Program-made: the position numbers and the translations under genes
NCBI RefSeq assembly: GCF_042956465.1
Contig: NZ_JBIBGL010000007.1
Span: forward strand, 434,001 to 498,000
Origin: Embleya sp042956465
Lineage (GTDB): Bacteria; Actinomycetota; Actinomycetes; Streptomycetales; Streptomycetaceae
Direction: 5' to 3'
Length of the DNA: 64,000 nt
Part shown: piece after piece, positions 54,724-63,104 of the stretch
Numbering within the stretch: position 1 is the stretch's first letter
How the letters are laid out: each line of letters starts with the position of its first letter
Notes under the pieces: model-generated
What the model was told of the DNA's origin: nothing
Seen by the model: only the letters and a program-made list of their open reading frames with translations
Database searches by the model: none

Positions 54724-55010
54724 CCCCACGCCCGCCGCGCAACTCCCGGCGCGGAATCGCCGGCACACCTCGGGCGCCTGCCCCTCGAGACACCCCACGC
54801 ACGCCCCAGGCCGCACAGCGCCGCGCACCGCGTCCCGTGCCACGTCGCGCCGCTCCCCGCTCGGCTCCGAGGCGCTCCGCGCACCGCCCACTGCTCCGCC
54901 ACCGCACCGCCTCGCGCCCGCCCCGCCCCGCGCCGCGCCGCACCCGCCTCCCCGCCTCGGTCGCCCGCCCCGCGAGGTCACCGTGTGGTGATTTGCGTGG
55001 ATTGAGAGCG
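54724..55010. other. C-rich intergenic stretch without a recognisable gene
   Basis: This stretch is strongly C-rich on the plus strand. Open frames exist only because of composition and show no protein-like pattern. I see no tRNA, repeat array or mobile element. Confidence 0.5.
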
Positions 55011-55043
55011 TCCCGGGCATGCGTCCTGGGCTGTTGCCCGGGA
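55011..55043. promoter_or_regulatory. 9-bp inverted repeat before the catabolic operon promoter
   Basis: TCCCGGGCA (55011-55019) and TGCCCGGGA (55035-55043) pair perfectly over a 15-base spacer. The right arm ends 16 bases before the predicted -35 box, so it may be an operator, or a hairpin isolating the operon from upstream transcription. Confidence 0.4.
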
Positions 55044-55058
55044 ATCTATCGCGTTACA

Positions 55059-55086
55059 TTGACTGTCGTCAGGATTGGTAGATACT
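55059..55086 (+). promoter_or_regulatory. Predicted promoter of the aromatic catabolism operon
   Basis: TTGACT (55059-55064) and GATACT (55081-55086) are spaced by 16 bases in a local AT-rich island. Transcription would begin near 55093, 36 bases before the ligase start codon. A short TGAC-N4-GTCA inverted repeat overlaps the -35 box. Confidence 0.5.
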
Positions 55087-55128
55087 GGCTCCGCGACTCC
55101 CGCTGACACCAGGATGAGGTGCGCGCAC

Positions 55129-56817
55129 ATGGAGCTGTTTCCTTCTGCTCACGTCGACACGTTCAGTCGTGATCGACTGCCACCGGCCGAGTTGTGGCCC
55201 GAACTGCGTTTCGAACTACCGGAATTGCGTTACCCGACCCGGCTCAACTGTGCTCGGGTCCTGTTGGACGACACCGTGGAACGGCTCGGGCCCGACCGGC
55301 GGTGCCTGGTCACGCTCGACGACCAGTGGACCTACGGTGACCTGCTGCTTCGGGCCAATCAGGTGGCCCGGGTGCTGACCGAGGATCTCGGTGTGGTGCC
55401 GGGCAACCGGGTGCTGCTGCGAGGACCGAACAATCCGTGGCTGGTCGCCTGCTGGTTCGGCGTGCTCAAGGCGGGTGGTGTCGTGGTCACCACGATGCCG
55501 CTGCTCCGGGCACACGAGCTGACCACGTTGTGCGAGATCAGCGTGCCCACGGTCGCGCTGTGCGACCACCGGTTCATGGACGAATTGGCGTCGGCCCACG
55601 TGCCCGGGTTGACCACCCTCGCCTACGGCGGCGCCGAGCCGACCGACCTGACCAGCCGCTGTGCGGACAAGAGCGGCGAGTTCGAGGCGGTGGACACCGC
55701 GTGCGACGACGTCGCGCTGATCGCGTTCACCTCCGGGACCACCGGTCGGCCCAAGGCCACCATGCACTTCCATCGCGACGTGCTGGCCAACTCCGACACC
55801 TTCGCCCGGCACATCCTCAAGCCCACTCCGGACGACCTGTTCGCGGGCACCCCGCCGCTCGGGTTCACCTTCGGCCTCGGCGGCCTGGTGGTCTTCCCGC
55901 TGCACGTGGGCGCGGCCAGCCTGCTGCTCGAACACGCCACGCCCGAGCGGCTGGCCCGGATCATCGCCGAGTACGGCGTCACCGTGCTGTTCACCGCGCC
56001 CACCGCCTACCGGGCGATCATGGGCGCCGGCCTGGCCGACCTGCTCAAGGGCGTCCGGCGGTGTGTGTCGGCGGGTGAGGCGTTGCCCGCGGAGACCTGG
56101 CACGACCTGCACGCGGCGACCGGGATCGAGCTGATCGACGGCATCGGCGCGACCGAGTTGTTGCACGTCTTCGTCTCCGCCGCGGACCAGGACATCCGCC
56201 CCGGCGCGACCGGCCGCGCGGTACCCGGCTTCGAGGCCGTGGTGCTCGACGCGGACGGCCGGCAGGTGCCGGACGGCACGCCCGGGCAGCTCGCGGTCAA
56301 GGGTCCGACCGGTTGCCGCTACCTCGACGACCCGCGGCAGACCAGCTATGTGCGGGACGGCTGGAACATCACCGGCGACACCTACATCCGCGACGCCGAC
56401 GGCTACCTCTGGTACCAGGCCCGCAGCGACGACATGATCGTCTCGTCCGGCTACAACATCGCCGGCCCCGAGGTGGAACTCGCCCTGGCCGCACACCCGG
56501 ACGTCGCCGAATGCGGCGTGGTCGGCGCGCCCGACCCCAGGCGCGGCCTGATCGTCAAGGCGTACGTGGTGCTGCGCGAGGGGGTGGCCGCCGACGCGGA
56601 GACCGCCACCCGTATCCAGACCTTCGTCAAGCAGGCCATCGCGCCGTACAAGTACCCGCGCGCCGTCGAGTTCGTCGCCGCCCTCCCGCGCACCGGCAAC
56701 GGCAAGCTGCGGCGCGGCGAACTGCGCGCCTGGGCCCAGACCGGCGCACCGCCGGCGCCGGCCGGCCCGATACCCCCGGCCGCTGCCGCGAACTCCCTTG
56801 CCCCGGACGCCTCGTGA
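55129..56817 (+). CDS. Aryl-CoA ligase, 2-aminobenzoate-CoA ligase-like
   Basis: This 562-residue ANL-family enzyme should activate an aromatic acid as its AMP ester and then its CoA thioester. The P-loop TSGTTGRPK is at about 201-209, and the C-terminal RTGNGKLRR places the catalytic lysine at 526. The opening SAHVDTFSRDRLPPAELWPE resembles the start of 2-aminobenzoate-CoA ligases, suggesting anthranilate or salicylate rather than an aliphatic acid. ATG 55129 follows GAGG at about 10 bases. It is the first gene of the operon, 11 bases before the thioesterase, and would feed the CoA-ester hydroxylase two genes on. The exact substrate is inferred. Confidence 0.85.
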   Translation: MELFPSAHVDTFSRDRLPPAELWPELRFELPELRYPTRLNCARVLLDDTVERLGPDRRCLVTLDDQWTYGDLLLRANQVARVLTEDLGVVPGNRVLLRGPNNPWLVACWFGVLKAGGVVVTTMPLLRAHELTTLCEISVPTVALCDHRFMDELASAHVPGLTTLAYGGAEPTDLTSRCADKSGEFEAVDTACDDVALIAFTSGTTGRPKATMHFHRDVLANSDTFARHILKPTPDDLFAGTPPLGFTFGLGGLVVFPLHVGAASLLLEHATPERLARIIAEYGVTVLFTAPTAYRAIMGAGLADLLKGVRRCVSAGEALPAETWHDLHAATGIELIDGIGATELLHVFVSAADQDIRPGATGRAVPGFEAVVLDADGRQVPDGTPGQLAVKGPTGCRYLDDPRQTSYVRDGWNITGDTYIRDADGYLWYQARSDDMIVSSGYNIAGPEVELALAAHPDVAECGVVGAPDPRRGLIVKAYVVLREGVAADAETATRIQTFVKQAIAPYKYPRAVEFVAALPRTGNGKLRRGELRAWAQTGAPPAPAGPIPPAAAANSLAPDAS

Positions 56818-56828
56818 AAGGCAACGAG

Positions 56829-57335
56829 ATGCAGGACGCCCGCCCGACCGAGACCGACCGACCCGACCGACCCGACCAACCCGACCCGGCCGACCCGGTC
56901 GAGGACTCGGCCGACGCGGCGACGCTGCCGTCCGTGCTGATCGAGCGCCGGGTCGAATGGGTGGACACCGACGCCGCCGGCCACTACCACCACTCGGCCG
57001 TACAGCGCTGGGTGGAGGCGGCCGAGGCGGTCCTGCTGCGCCGACTGGGCGTGGCCGACCTGTTCGGCCGGATCCCGCGGGTGCACTACGAGGTGGACTA
57101 CCGCGAGCGGTTGTGGTTCGGCGAATCCGCGCACACCGCGCTGCGGGTCGTGCGGGTGGGCGCCAGTTCGCTGCACTACGAGTTCGAGGTGCGCGGCACC
57201 CAGGGCGTGGCCGCGACCGGTCGCCTGTCCGTCGTGCACTGCCCGCCGGACGCGAAGGGCGCCCTGCCCTGGCCCGACGACATCCGGGCCGCGCTGTCCC
57301 GGGGCGGCCCGCAACGGCCGGAGTCGTACGCCTGA
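56829..57335 (+). CDS. Hotdog-fold acyl-CoA thioesterase (4-hydroxybenzoyl-CoA thioesterase type)
   Basis: This 168-residue protein has the hotdog signature VEWVDTDAAGHYHHSAVQRW followed by VEAAEAVLLRRLG, with the DTD acid residue and the helix typical of 4-hydroxybenzoyl-CoA thioesterase-type enzymes. It probably releases the hydroxylated aromatic acid from its CoA ester so that the ring-cleaving dioxygenase can act. Residues 1-35 form an Asp/Pro/Arg-rich, disordered tail encoded by a CGACC-type microsatellite. ATG 56829 follows GAAAGG, part of which overlaps the upstream stop. Confidence 0.85.
   Translation: MQDARPTETDRPDRPDQPDPADPVEDSADAATLPSVLIERRVEWVDTDAAGHYHHSAVQRWVEAAEAVLLRRLGVADLFGRIPRVHYEVDYRERLWFGESAHTALRVVRVGASSLHYEFEVRGTQGVAATGRLSVVHCPPDAKGALPWPDDIRAALSRGGPQRPESYA
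56843..56900 (+). repeat. CGACC-type microsatellite in the thioesterase N-terminus
   Basis: Imperfect repeats of CGACC/CGACCC encode DRPDRPDQPDPADP. Such repeats are prone to slippage, so tail length may vary between strains. Confidence 0.6.
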
Positions 57336-57405
57336 CCGCACACCGGCACGAGGGCTCGAACGCCGCAACCACGAGCCCTCGACCCGGACCGGATATCGCG
57401 CCCTG

Positions 57406-57435
57406 TTGACGACCGTGGAATTTATTACATACGCT
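57406..57435 (+). promoter_or_regulatory. Possible internal promoter before the hydroxylase gene
   Basis: TTGACG (57406-57411) and TACGCT (57430-57435) are 18 bases apart in the only AT-rich spot (TTTATTACAT) of a 129-base gap. A second transcript starting at the hydroxylase gene is plausible. Confidence 0.35.
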
Positions 57436-57464
57436 CGGGTAGGCCCGGAACATTGGAGGACGCT

Positions 57465-59855
57465 GTGCGCATCGCAGTCATCGGTGGCGGGCCGGGTGGG
57501 TTGTACTTCGCCGCCCTCGCCAAGCAGCTCTCGCCGGCGGCGGAGATCACCCTGTGGGAGCGCAACGCTCCGGACGACGTGTTCGGCTTCGGCGTGGTCT
57601 TCTCCGACGAGACCCTGGACGGCATCGCCCAGGCCGACCCGCAGATCTTCGCCGCGATGTCCGAGGGGTTCGCCCGCTGGACCGACATCGACATCCGCTA
57701 CGGCGGCAGCACCCTCACCTCCGGCGGGCACGGATTCGCCGCGCTGGGCCGGGAGCGGCTCCTGCGCATCCTCCAGGAGCGGTGCGCCGCGCTGGGCGTG
57801 GACCTGCGCTACCGCACCGAGGCCCCGGACGTGACCGAACTCGCGCGCACCCACGACCTGGTGGTCGCCTCGGACGGAGTGCGCTCCACGGTGCGCGAAC
57901 GCTACGCCGACACGTTCCGGCCGAGCCTGGACGAACGCGGCTGCCGCTACATGTGGCTGGGTACCGACAAGGTCTTCGACGCGTTCACCTTCATCGTGGA
58001 CAAGCACGACTTCGGCGTGGTGCAGGTGCACGCCTACCCGTTCGACGACCGGCGCAGCACCTTCATCGTCGAACTGGCCGAGGACGCCTGGCGGCGCGGC
58101 GGATTCGCCGAGTTCGCCGGCCGCGACCTGCCGCGCGGCGCCAGTGACGACGCGGGCATCGCGCGCTGCGAGGCGCTGCTGGCCGAACACCTGGACGGCC
58201 ACCGGCTGATCCCGAACAACTCGCGCTGGATCAGGTTCAGCACGGTGCGCAACGCCACCTGGCACCACGAGAACGTGGTGCTGCTCGGCGACGCCGCGCA
58301 CACCGCGCACTTCTCCATCGGTTCGGGCACCAAGCTGGCGATGGAGGACGCACTGGCGCTGGCCGCGTGCCTGAACGAGCACGCCGGCATCCCGGCCGCG
58401 CTCACCGCCTACGAGGCCGAACGCAAGCCGGTGGTGAGCTCCACGCAGCGCGCCGCGCAGGCCAGCCTGGAGTGGTTCGAGAACATCGACCGCGCGGTGG
58501 GCCAGGCACCCGAGCAGTTCGCCTTCAACCTGCTCACCCGCAGCCGCCGGGTCACCCACGCCAACCTGCTCGAACGCGACCCCGAGTTCGTCGCCCGAGT
58601 GGACGCGGCGTTCACCGCCGGCCGGCCGGACCGGGCGGACGCGGCGCCGATGTTCCAGCCCTTCCGGCTGGGTTCGGTCCGGCTGCGCAACCGGGTGGTG
58701 GTGCCGCCGATGGCCACATATGCCGCCCGCGACGGACTCCCGGGCCCGTTCGAGTCCGCGCACCTGGGCGCGCTCGCGCTCGGCGGCGCGAGCCTGGTCT
58801 TCGCGGGCATGACGGCCGTACTGCCCAACGGCCGGGCCACCGAGGCCTGCCCGGGCCTGTGGTCGGACGCGCACGAGGCGGCGTGGCGAGACGTGGTCAC
58901 CCGGGTCAAGGAACAGGCTCCGGACGGACCGCTGCTGGGCATCCAGCTCAGCCACGCCGGGCGCCGCGCGGCGACCACCGTGCCGGACACCGGCGGTCGG
59001 AGTGTGCCGCTGGGGGCGAATGGATGGCCCACGGTGGCCGCGTCGGCGGTGCCCTGGGACGAGAACAGCGACTTCCGGCCGCGCGAGGCGGACCGGACGG
59101 ACCTGGACGCGATCACCGCGGCCTTCGCCGCGGCCGCCGCGCGGGCCGACCGGGCCGGCTTCGACGCGCTCGAACTCCAGTACGGCCACGGCCATCTGCT
59201 GTCCGGCTTCCTGTCCCCGCTGACCAACCTGCGCGAGGACGAATACGGCGGCTCGCTCGCCGGGCGGCTGCGCTTCCCGATCGAGGTGCTGTCCGCGGTG
59301 CGCGCGGTGTGGCCGACGAACAAGCCGCTGGTGGTGCGGATCTCGGCGAGCGACTGGGCCGAGGGCGGCACCACCGAGGACGACGCGGTCGCGATCGCCC
59401 GGGCGTTGGCGGCGGCGGGCGCGGACGCGATAGACGTGTCCTCCGGCGAGGTGGTACCGCAGGAGCGGCCCGCCTACGGGCGCGGCTACCAGACCCCCTT
59501 CGCCGACCTGATCCGCAACGCGACCGGCGTGCCGACCATCGCCGTCGGTGCGATCTCCACCTACGACGACGTCAACTCGATCCTGCTGGCGGGCCGCGCC
59601 GACCTGTGTGCGGTGGGCCGCGCCCACCTGTACGACCCGATGTGGACGCTGCACGCCGCCGCCGAACAGGGCTACTCCGGGCCCGGCGCGCCCTGGCCGA
59701 GCGCATGGCGTCCGGGCAGCCGCAAGCCGCCCGGCGCGGGCAGCGACCGGGTGCCGCCGCGGCTGCACCTGCTGCGCGAGAGCGTCGAAGCGGTGCCGCG
59801 GCGCTGGCGGCCGGAGCAACATTCCCCGTTGGTGGCCGCACCCGGCCGGCGCTGA
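57465..59855 (+). CDS. Bifunctional salicylyl-CoA/2-aminobenzoyl-CoA 5-hydroxylase fused to an OYE-like domain
   Basis: This 796-residue protein joins an FAD aromatic hydroxylase (residues 1 to about 385; GGGPGG near 7-12, ASDGVRS near 136, GDAAHTAHFSIGSG at 275 on) to an Old-Yellow-Enzyme-type domain (about 395-780; MFQPFRLGSVRLRNR, QLSHAGRR, FLSPLTN). The same architecture is known from 2-aminobenzoyl-CoA monooxygenase/reductase of Azoarcus and from salicylyl-CoA 5-hydroxylase-type proteins. It should hydroxylate C5 of a CoA-bound benzoate. In the OYE half the usual H-x-x-H of IHGAHGYL is LQYGHGHL: Gln572 replaces the first His while His575 is kept, so hydride transfer to the ring may be lost. 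GTG 57465 is set by GGAGG 5 bases before it. Confidence 0.88.
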   Translation: MRIAVIGGGPGGLYFAALAKQLSPAAEITLWERNAPDDVFGFGVVFSDETLDGIAQADPQIFAAMSEGFARWTDIDIRYGGSTLTSGGHGFAALGRERLLRILQERCAALGVDLRYRTEAPDVTELARTHDLVVASDGVRSTVRERYADTFRPSLDERGCRYMWLGTDKVFDAFTFIVDKHDFGVVQVHAYPFDDRRSTFIVELAEDAWRRGGFAEFAGRDLPRGASDDAGIARCEALLAEHLDGHRLIPNNSRWIRFSTVRNATWHHENVVLLGDAAHTAHFSIGSGTKLAMEDALALAACLNEHAGIPAALTAYEAERKPVVSSTQRAAQASLEWFENIDRAVGQAPEQFAFNLLTRSRRVTHANLLERDPEFVARVDAAFTAGRPDRADAAPMFQPFRLGSVRLRNRVVVPPMATYAARDGLPGPFESAHLGALALGGASLVFAGMTAVLPNGRATEACPGLWSDAHEAAWRDVVTRVKEQAPDGPLLGIQLSHAGRRAATTVPDTGGRSVPLGANGWPTVAASAVPWDENSDFRPREADRTDLDAITAAFAAAAARADRAGFDALELQYGHGHLLSGFLSPLTNLREDEYGGSLAGRLRFPIEVLSAVRAVWPTNKPLVVRISASDWAEGGTTEDDAVAIARALAAAGADAIDVSSGEVVPQERPAYGRGYQTPFADLIRNATGVPTIAVGAISTYDDVNSILLAGRADLCAVGRAHLYDPMWTLHAAAEQGYSGPGAPWPSAWRPGSRKPPGAGSDRVPPRLHLLRESVEAVPRRWRPEQHSPLVAAPGRR

Positions 59856-59877
59856 CCCGGACCACGAGGAGCCCGAT

Positions 59878-60927
59878 ATGGACAATCCCACCCCGCCGAT
59901 CGTGCTGACCGGCGAACAGCGCGACAACCCGCCCAGGTTCAAGGCCGCGGCCGTGCAGGCCGCGCCGGTCTACCTGGACGCGGCCGCCACCGTGGCCAAG
60001 GCGGTCGACCTCATTCGCGAGGCCGCCGCCAACGGCGCCGAGCTGATCGTCTTCCCCGAGGTGTTCGTGCCCGGGTATCCGTACTGGAACTGGACGATGA
60101 ATCCGGTCCAGGGCTCGCCCTGGTTCGAACGCCTGTACCGCTCCTCGGTCGACGTTCCCGGCCCGCACGTGGAAGCGCTGCGCGCCGCCGCCCGGGCGGC
60201 CGGCGCCGTGGTGGTGATCGGCGTCAACGAGCGCGGCCCGCACAGCATGGGCGTGCTCTACAACACCATGCTGACCATCGACGCGGACGGCGAACTGATC
60301 GGCGTCCACCGCAAGCTGGTGCCCACCTGGGCGGAGAAGCTGACCTGGACCGGCGGCGACGGCAGCTCGCTGCGCGTGCACCCGACCGGGATCGGCCCGC
60401 TCGGCGTGCTCGCCTGTGGCGAGAACACCAACACGCTGGCCCGCTTCACCCTGCTCGCCCAAGGCGAACTCGTGCACGCGGCAAGCTACATCGCACTGCC
60501 GGTGGCACCCGCCGACTACGACATGGCGGACGCCATCGCGGTGCGCACCGCCGCGCACAGCTTCGAGGGCAAGGTGTTCTCCGTCGTCGCGTGCTCGACC
60601 ATCTCGCCCGAGATCGTCGACGCCATCGCCGGCGACGACGCCGAGGTGCGCAAACAGCTCGGCCGCGAACGCAGCGCGCTGTCCGGCATCTTCGGCCCGG
60701 ACGGCCACCCGGTCACCGAACCGCTGATCGACGACGAGGGCATCGTCTACGCCGACATCGACCTCGCCAAATGCATCCAGCCCAAGCAGATGCACGACAT
60801 CGTCGGCCACTACAACCGCTTCGACATCTTCCGGCTGAACGTGGACAACCGGCCCCGATCGCCGATCACGTTCAGCCACGAAAACGCCCCCACGCCCGTC
60901 GCACCTGCCCCCGAGGAGGAGAAATGA
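59878..60927 (+). CDS. Nitrilase-superfamily carbon-nitrogen hydrolase with a CGEN active site
   Basis: This 349-residue enzyme has the Glu-Lys-Cys triad: Glu61 (FPEVFVPGYPYW), Lys146 (HRKLVPTW) and Cys180 (LACGENTNTLARF). Overall it fits branch-1 nitrilases, whose cysteine usually sits in CWEN/CWEH; here it is CGEN, so the substrate pocket differs. It lies between the hydroxylase and the dioxygenase and overlaps the latter by 4 bases (ATGA), so it belongs to the pathway. If the substrate is anthranilate, the amino nitrogen ends up in maleamate and a C-N hydrolase would release it as ammonia; alternatively it may hydrolyse an aromatic nitrile feeding the ligase. GAGGAG lies 7 bases before ATG 59878. 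Confidence 0.85.
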   Translation: MDNPTPPIVLTGEQRDNPPRFKAAAVQAAPVYLDAAATVAKAVDLIREAAANGAELIVFPEVFVPGYPYWNWTMNPVQGSPWFERLYRSSVDVPGPHVEALRAAARAAGAVVVIGVNERGPHSMGVLYNTMLTIDADGELIGVHRKLVPTWAEKLTWTGGDGSSLRVHPTGIGPLGVLACGENTNTLARFTLLAQGELVHAASYIALPVAPADYDMADAIAVRTAAHSFEGKVFSVVACSTISPEIVDAIAGDDAEVRKQLGRERSALSGIFGPDGHPVTEPLIDDEGIVYADIDLAKCIQPKQMHDIVGHYNRFDIFRLNVDNRPRSPITFSHENAPTPVAPAPEEEK

Positions 60928-62033
60928 CCACCCAGGACGACAACATGCTCGGCCGGGCCCGCGTCTCCGACACCCCGGAACTGAGCGCCTACTACGCCGA
61001 GTTGGCCGAACGCGAGGCCGGCGCGCTGTGGACCGTGGCGAACGAGATCGAGCCCTGGTACCCACAGCCCAAGTCGGTACCCACCCTGTGGCGCTACGCC
61101 GAACTGCGCCCGCTGGTGCGCAAGGCGCTCGATCTGGTCAAGGCGGACGACGCGGGCCGCCGCGTGGTGATGCTGGTCAACCCCGGCCGCCGGGACGTCA
61201 GCGCGGCGGCGGGCCTGCTCTACACCGGACTCCAGATCATGGGGCCGGGCGAGTCGATGACCGCACACCGCCACCAGGCCGCCGCACTGCGATTCGTGCT
61301 GGAGGGCACCGGCGCCTGGACCATCGTGGACGGCGAGAAGCTCAAGGTCGGCGCCCGCGATTTCGCGATCACCCCGAACGGGACCTGGCACGAGCACGGC
61401 AACGAGTCCGACGACGCGCCGGTGATCTGGCAGGACGGCCTGGACATCCCGCTGGTCAACGCGCTGGACGCGGGCTTCTACGAGGTACACCCCGACGTGT
61501 ACCAGGTGCCCGGCAAGGTGGTGAACAGCTCGGTCCTCACCTACGGCGGCAACCTGGTGCCCTACGGCACGGAACGGTGGACCCGGCCGTATTCGCCGCT
61601 GCTGGCCTGGCCGTGGGAGCCCACCTACCAGGCCCTGCTCGACCTGGCGAAGGCGAGCGAGGGCTCGCCGTACGACGGCGTGATCATGGAGTACACCAAC
61701 CCCGTCACCGGCGGCTCGGTGATGCCGACGATGAGCGCGCACATCCAACTCCTGCGCGCCGGACAGGCGACCAGGGCCCACCGGCACACCGGCTCGGTCG
61801 TCTACACCGCGGCCAAGGGCCACGGCGTCTCGATCGTCGGCGGGCAGCGCTTCGAGTGGCACGAGGGGGACGTCTTCGCGGTCCCGGCCTGGGCCTGGCA
61901 CGAACACGCCAACCTGGACGCATCCGAGGACGCGGTGCTGTTCTCGTTCAACGACTTCCCGGTGATGCGCTCGCTCGGCTTCCACCGCGAAGAGGCGTAC
62001 GTCGACAACGACGGACACCAGCCGACCCCGTGA
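60924..62033 (+). CDS. Gentisate 1,2-dioxygenase-type ring-cleaving dioxygenase
   Basis: This 369-residue bicupin has His115/His117 (HRH) and His156/His158 (WHEHGN) in the N-terminal cupin and a second set at 286/288 and 326/328, with the gentisate dioxygenase signatures ALRFVLEGTGAWT, WQDGLDIPLVNALDA and FSFNDFPVMRSLGFHREEA. It should cleave a 2,5-substituted benzoate between C1 and C2 using Fe(II) and oxygen: gentisate to maleylpyruvate, or 5-hydroxyanthranilate to maleamylpyruvate. Start and upstream stop overlap as ATGA, with a GAGGAGGAG ribosome site. Two hydrolytic genes follow that continue exactly from such products. Confidence 0.9.
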   Translation: MTTQDDNMLGRARVSDTPELSAYYAELAEREAGALWTVANEIEPWYPQPKSVPTLWRYAELRPLVRKALDLVKADDAGRRVVMLVNPGRRDVSAAAGLLYTGLQIMGPGESMTAHRHQAAALRFVLEGTGAWTIVDGEKLKVGARDFAITPNGTWHEHGNESDDAPVIWQDGLDIPLVNALDAGFYEVHPDVYQVPGKVVNSSVLTYGGNLVPYGTERWTRPYSPLLAWPWEPTYQALLDLAKASEGSPYDGVIMEYTNPVTGGSVMPTMSAHIQLLRAGQATRAHRHTGSVVYTAAKGHGVSIVGGQRFEWHEGDVFAVPAWAWHEHANLDASEDAVLFSFNDFPVMRSLGFHREEAYVDNDGHQPTP

Positions 62034-62148
62034 TCCCCCGATCGGCGCGCCTGGGCGCCCGATCGTCGATCCAACGATGTGCGACACCCACGACGACCCG
62101 GGCGGCGCGACCGCGCCGCCCGGACGCAAGGACAGTGAGGACACCCCC

Positions 62149-63054
62149 ATGCGCCTGGTCACCTACACCGTCGACGGTTCGTCGGCCCGCCTGGGCGCCG
62201 AGGACGGCGCCCACGTGATCGACCTCGTGGCACTCGCCGCCGCCTCGGGCACCGAACTCCCCGGCGACCTGCTCTCGTTCATCCGCGCGGGCGCCGAGGC
62301 GTTCGACACCGCACGGGACCTGCTGAGCGGCGACCCGGCCGGCCGACCCGCCGACGCCGTGCACGCGAGCGCCGACGTACGGCTGCTGGCGCCGCTGCGG
62401 CCCGGGAAGGTCATCGGCATCGGGCTCAACTACGTCGAGCACGTGGCCGAATCCAACCGCACCCTGGACACCGCGAAGGAGCTCCCCGAGCGCCCGGTGC
62501 TGTTCGGCAAGCCCGCCACCGCCGTGACCGGCCCCGGCGCACCCATCCTGCACAACGGCAACCTCACCCAGCAGCTCGACTGGGAGTGCGAACTCGCCGT
62601 CGTGATCGGCCGGACCGCCTACAAGGTGAGCGAGGCCGACGCGTGGGACCACGTGTTCGGGTACAGCATCATGAACGACATCAGCGCCCGCGACCAGCGC
62701 CGCTCCGGGCAGTGGTTCTTCTCCAAGGGCCAGGACTCCTACGCCCCGTTCGGCCCCGCCGTGGTCACCGCCGACGACATCCCGGACGCGCAGGCACTGG
62801 ACCTGTCGCTGCGGGTCAACGGCGACGTCAAGCAGAAGTCCAACACCCGGCACATGCTCTTCGACATCCCGCGCCTGATCGCCGACATCTCCTCCGGGAT
62901 GACCCTGGAGCCGGGCGACGTGATCTCCACCGGCTCTCCGTCCGGCGTCGGCGCGGCCCAGGTCCCCCCGCAGTACCTGCGCCCCGGCGACGTGGTCGAG
63001 GCGACCGTGGAGCGGATCGGCACCCTGTCCAACCCGGTGATCGACGCCCGCTGA
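62149..63054 (+). CDS. Fumarylacetoacetate hydrolase-family protein, probable maleylpyruvate/maleamylpyruvate hydrolase
   Basis: This 301-residue enzyme has the FAH fold: GIGLNYVEHVAE, metal ligands Glu146 and Glu148 (DWECELAVVIG) and Asp177 (NDISARD), GPAVVTADDI and the closing TGSPSGVG. Placed after a gentisate-type dioxygenase and before a maleate isomerase, it most likely splits the ring-fission product directly into pyruvate and maleate (or maleamate). That avoids the glutathione-dependent isomerase route, which fits an actinomycete using mycothiol. ATG 62149 is preceded by GTGAGG. The 115-base gap before it contains only a short CGATCGG inverted repeat near 62039-62065. Confidence 0.88.
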   Translation: MRLVTYTVDGSSARLGAEDGAHVIDLVALAAASGTELPGDLLSFIRAGAEAFDTARDLLSGDPAGRPADAVHASADVRLLAPLRPGKVIGIGLNYVEHVAESNRTLDTAKELPERPVLFGKPATAVTGPGAPILHNGNLTQQLDWECELAVVIGRTAYKVSEADAWDHVFGYSIMNDISARDQRRSGQWFFSKGQDSYAPFGPAVVTADDIPDAQALDLSLRVNGDVKQKSNTRHMLFDIPRLIADISSGMTLEPGDVISTGSPSGVGAAQVPPQYLRPGDVVEATVERIGTLSNPVIDAR

Positions 63055-63104
63055 CGCGCGGCTCGCCCCCACCCTCGTTTCCGGTATTCAGCAGGAGGAC
63101 CTCC

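Noticed and set aside
54724..55010. tRNA or small RNA gene after glmS
   Set aside because: No cloverleaf or conserved T-loop sequence could be found; the stretch is simply C-rich.
55129..59855. A purely benzoate or phenylacetate CoA pathway
   Set aside because: No ring epoxidase (Paa or Box) genes are present; the hydroxylase and dioxygenase are of the 5-hydroxylation and gentisate type.
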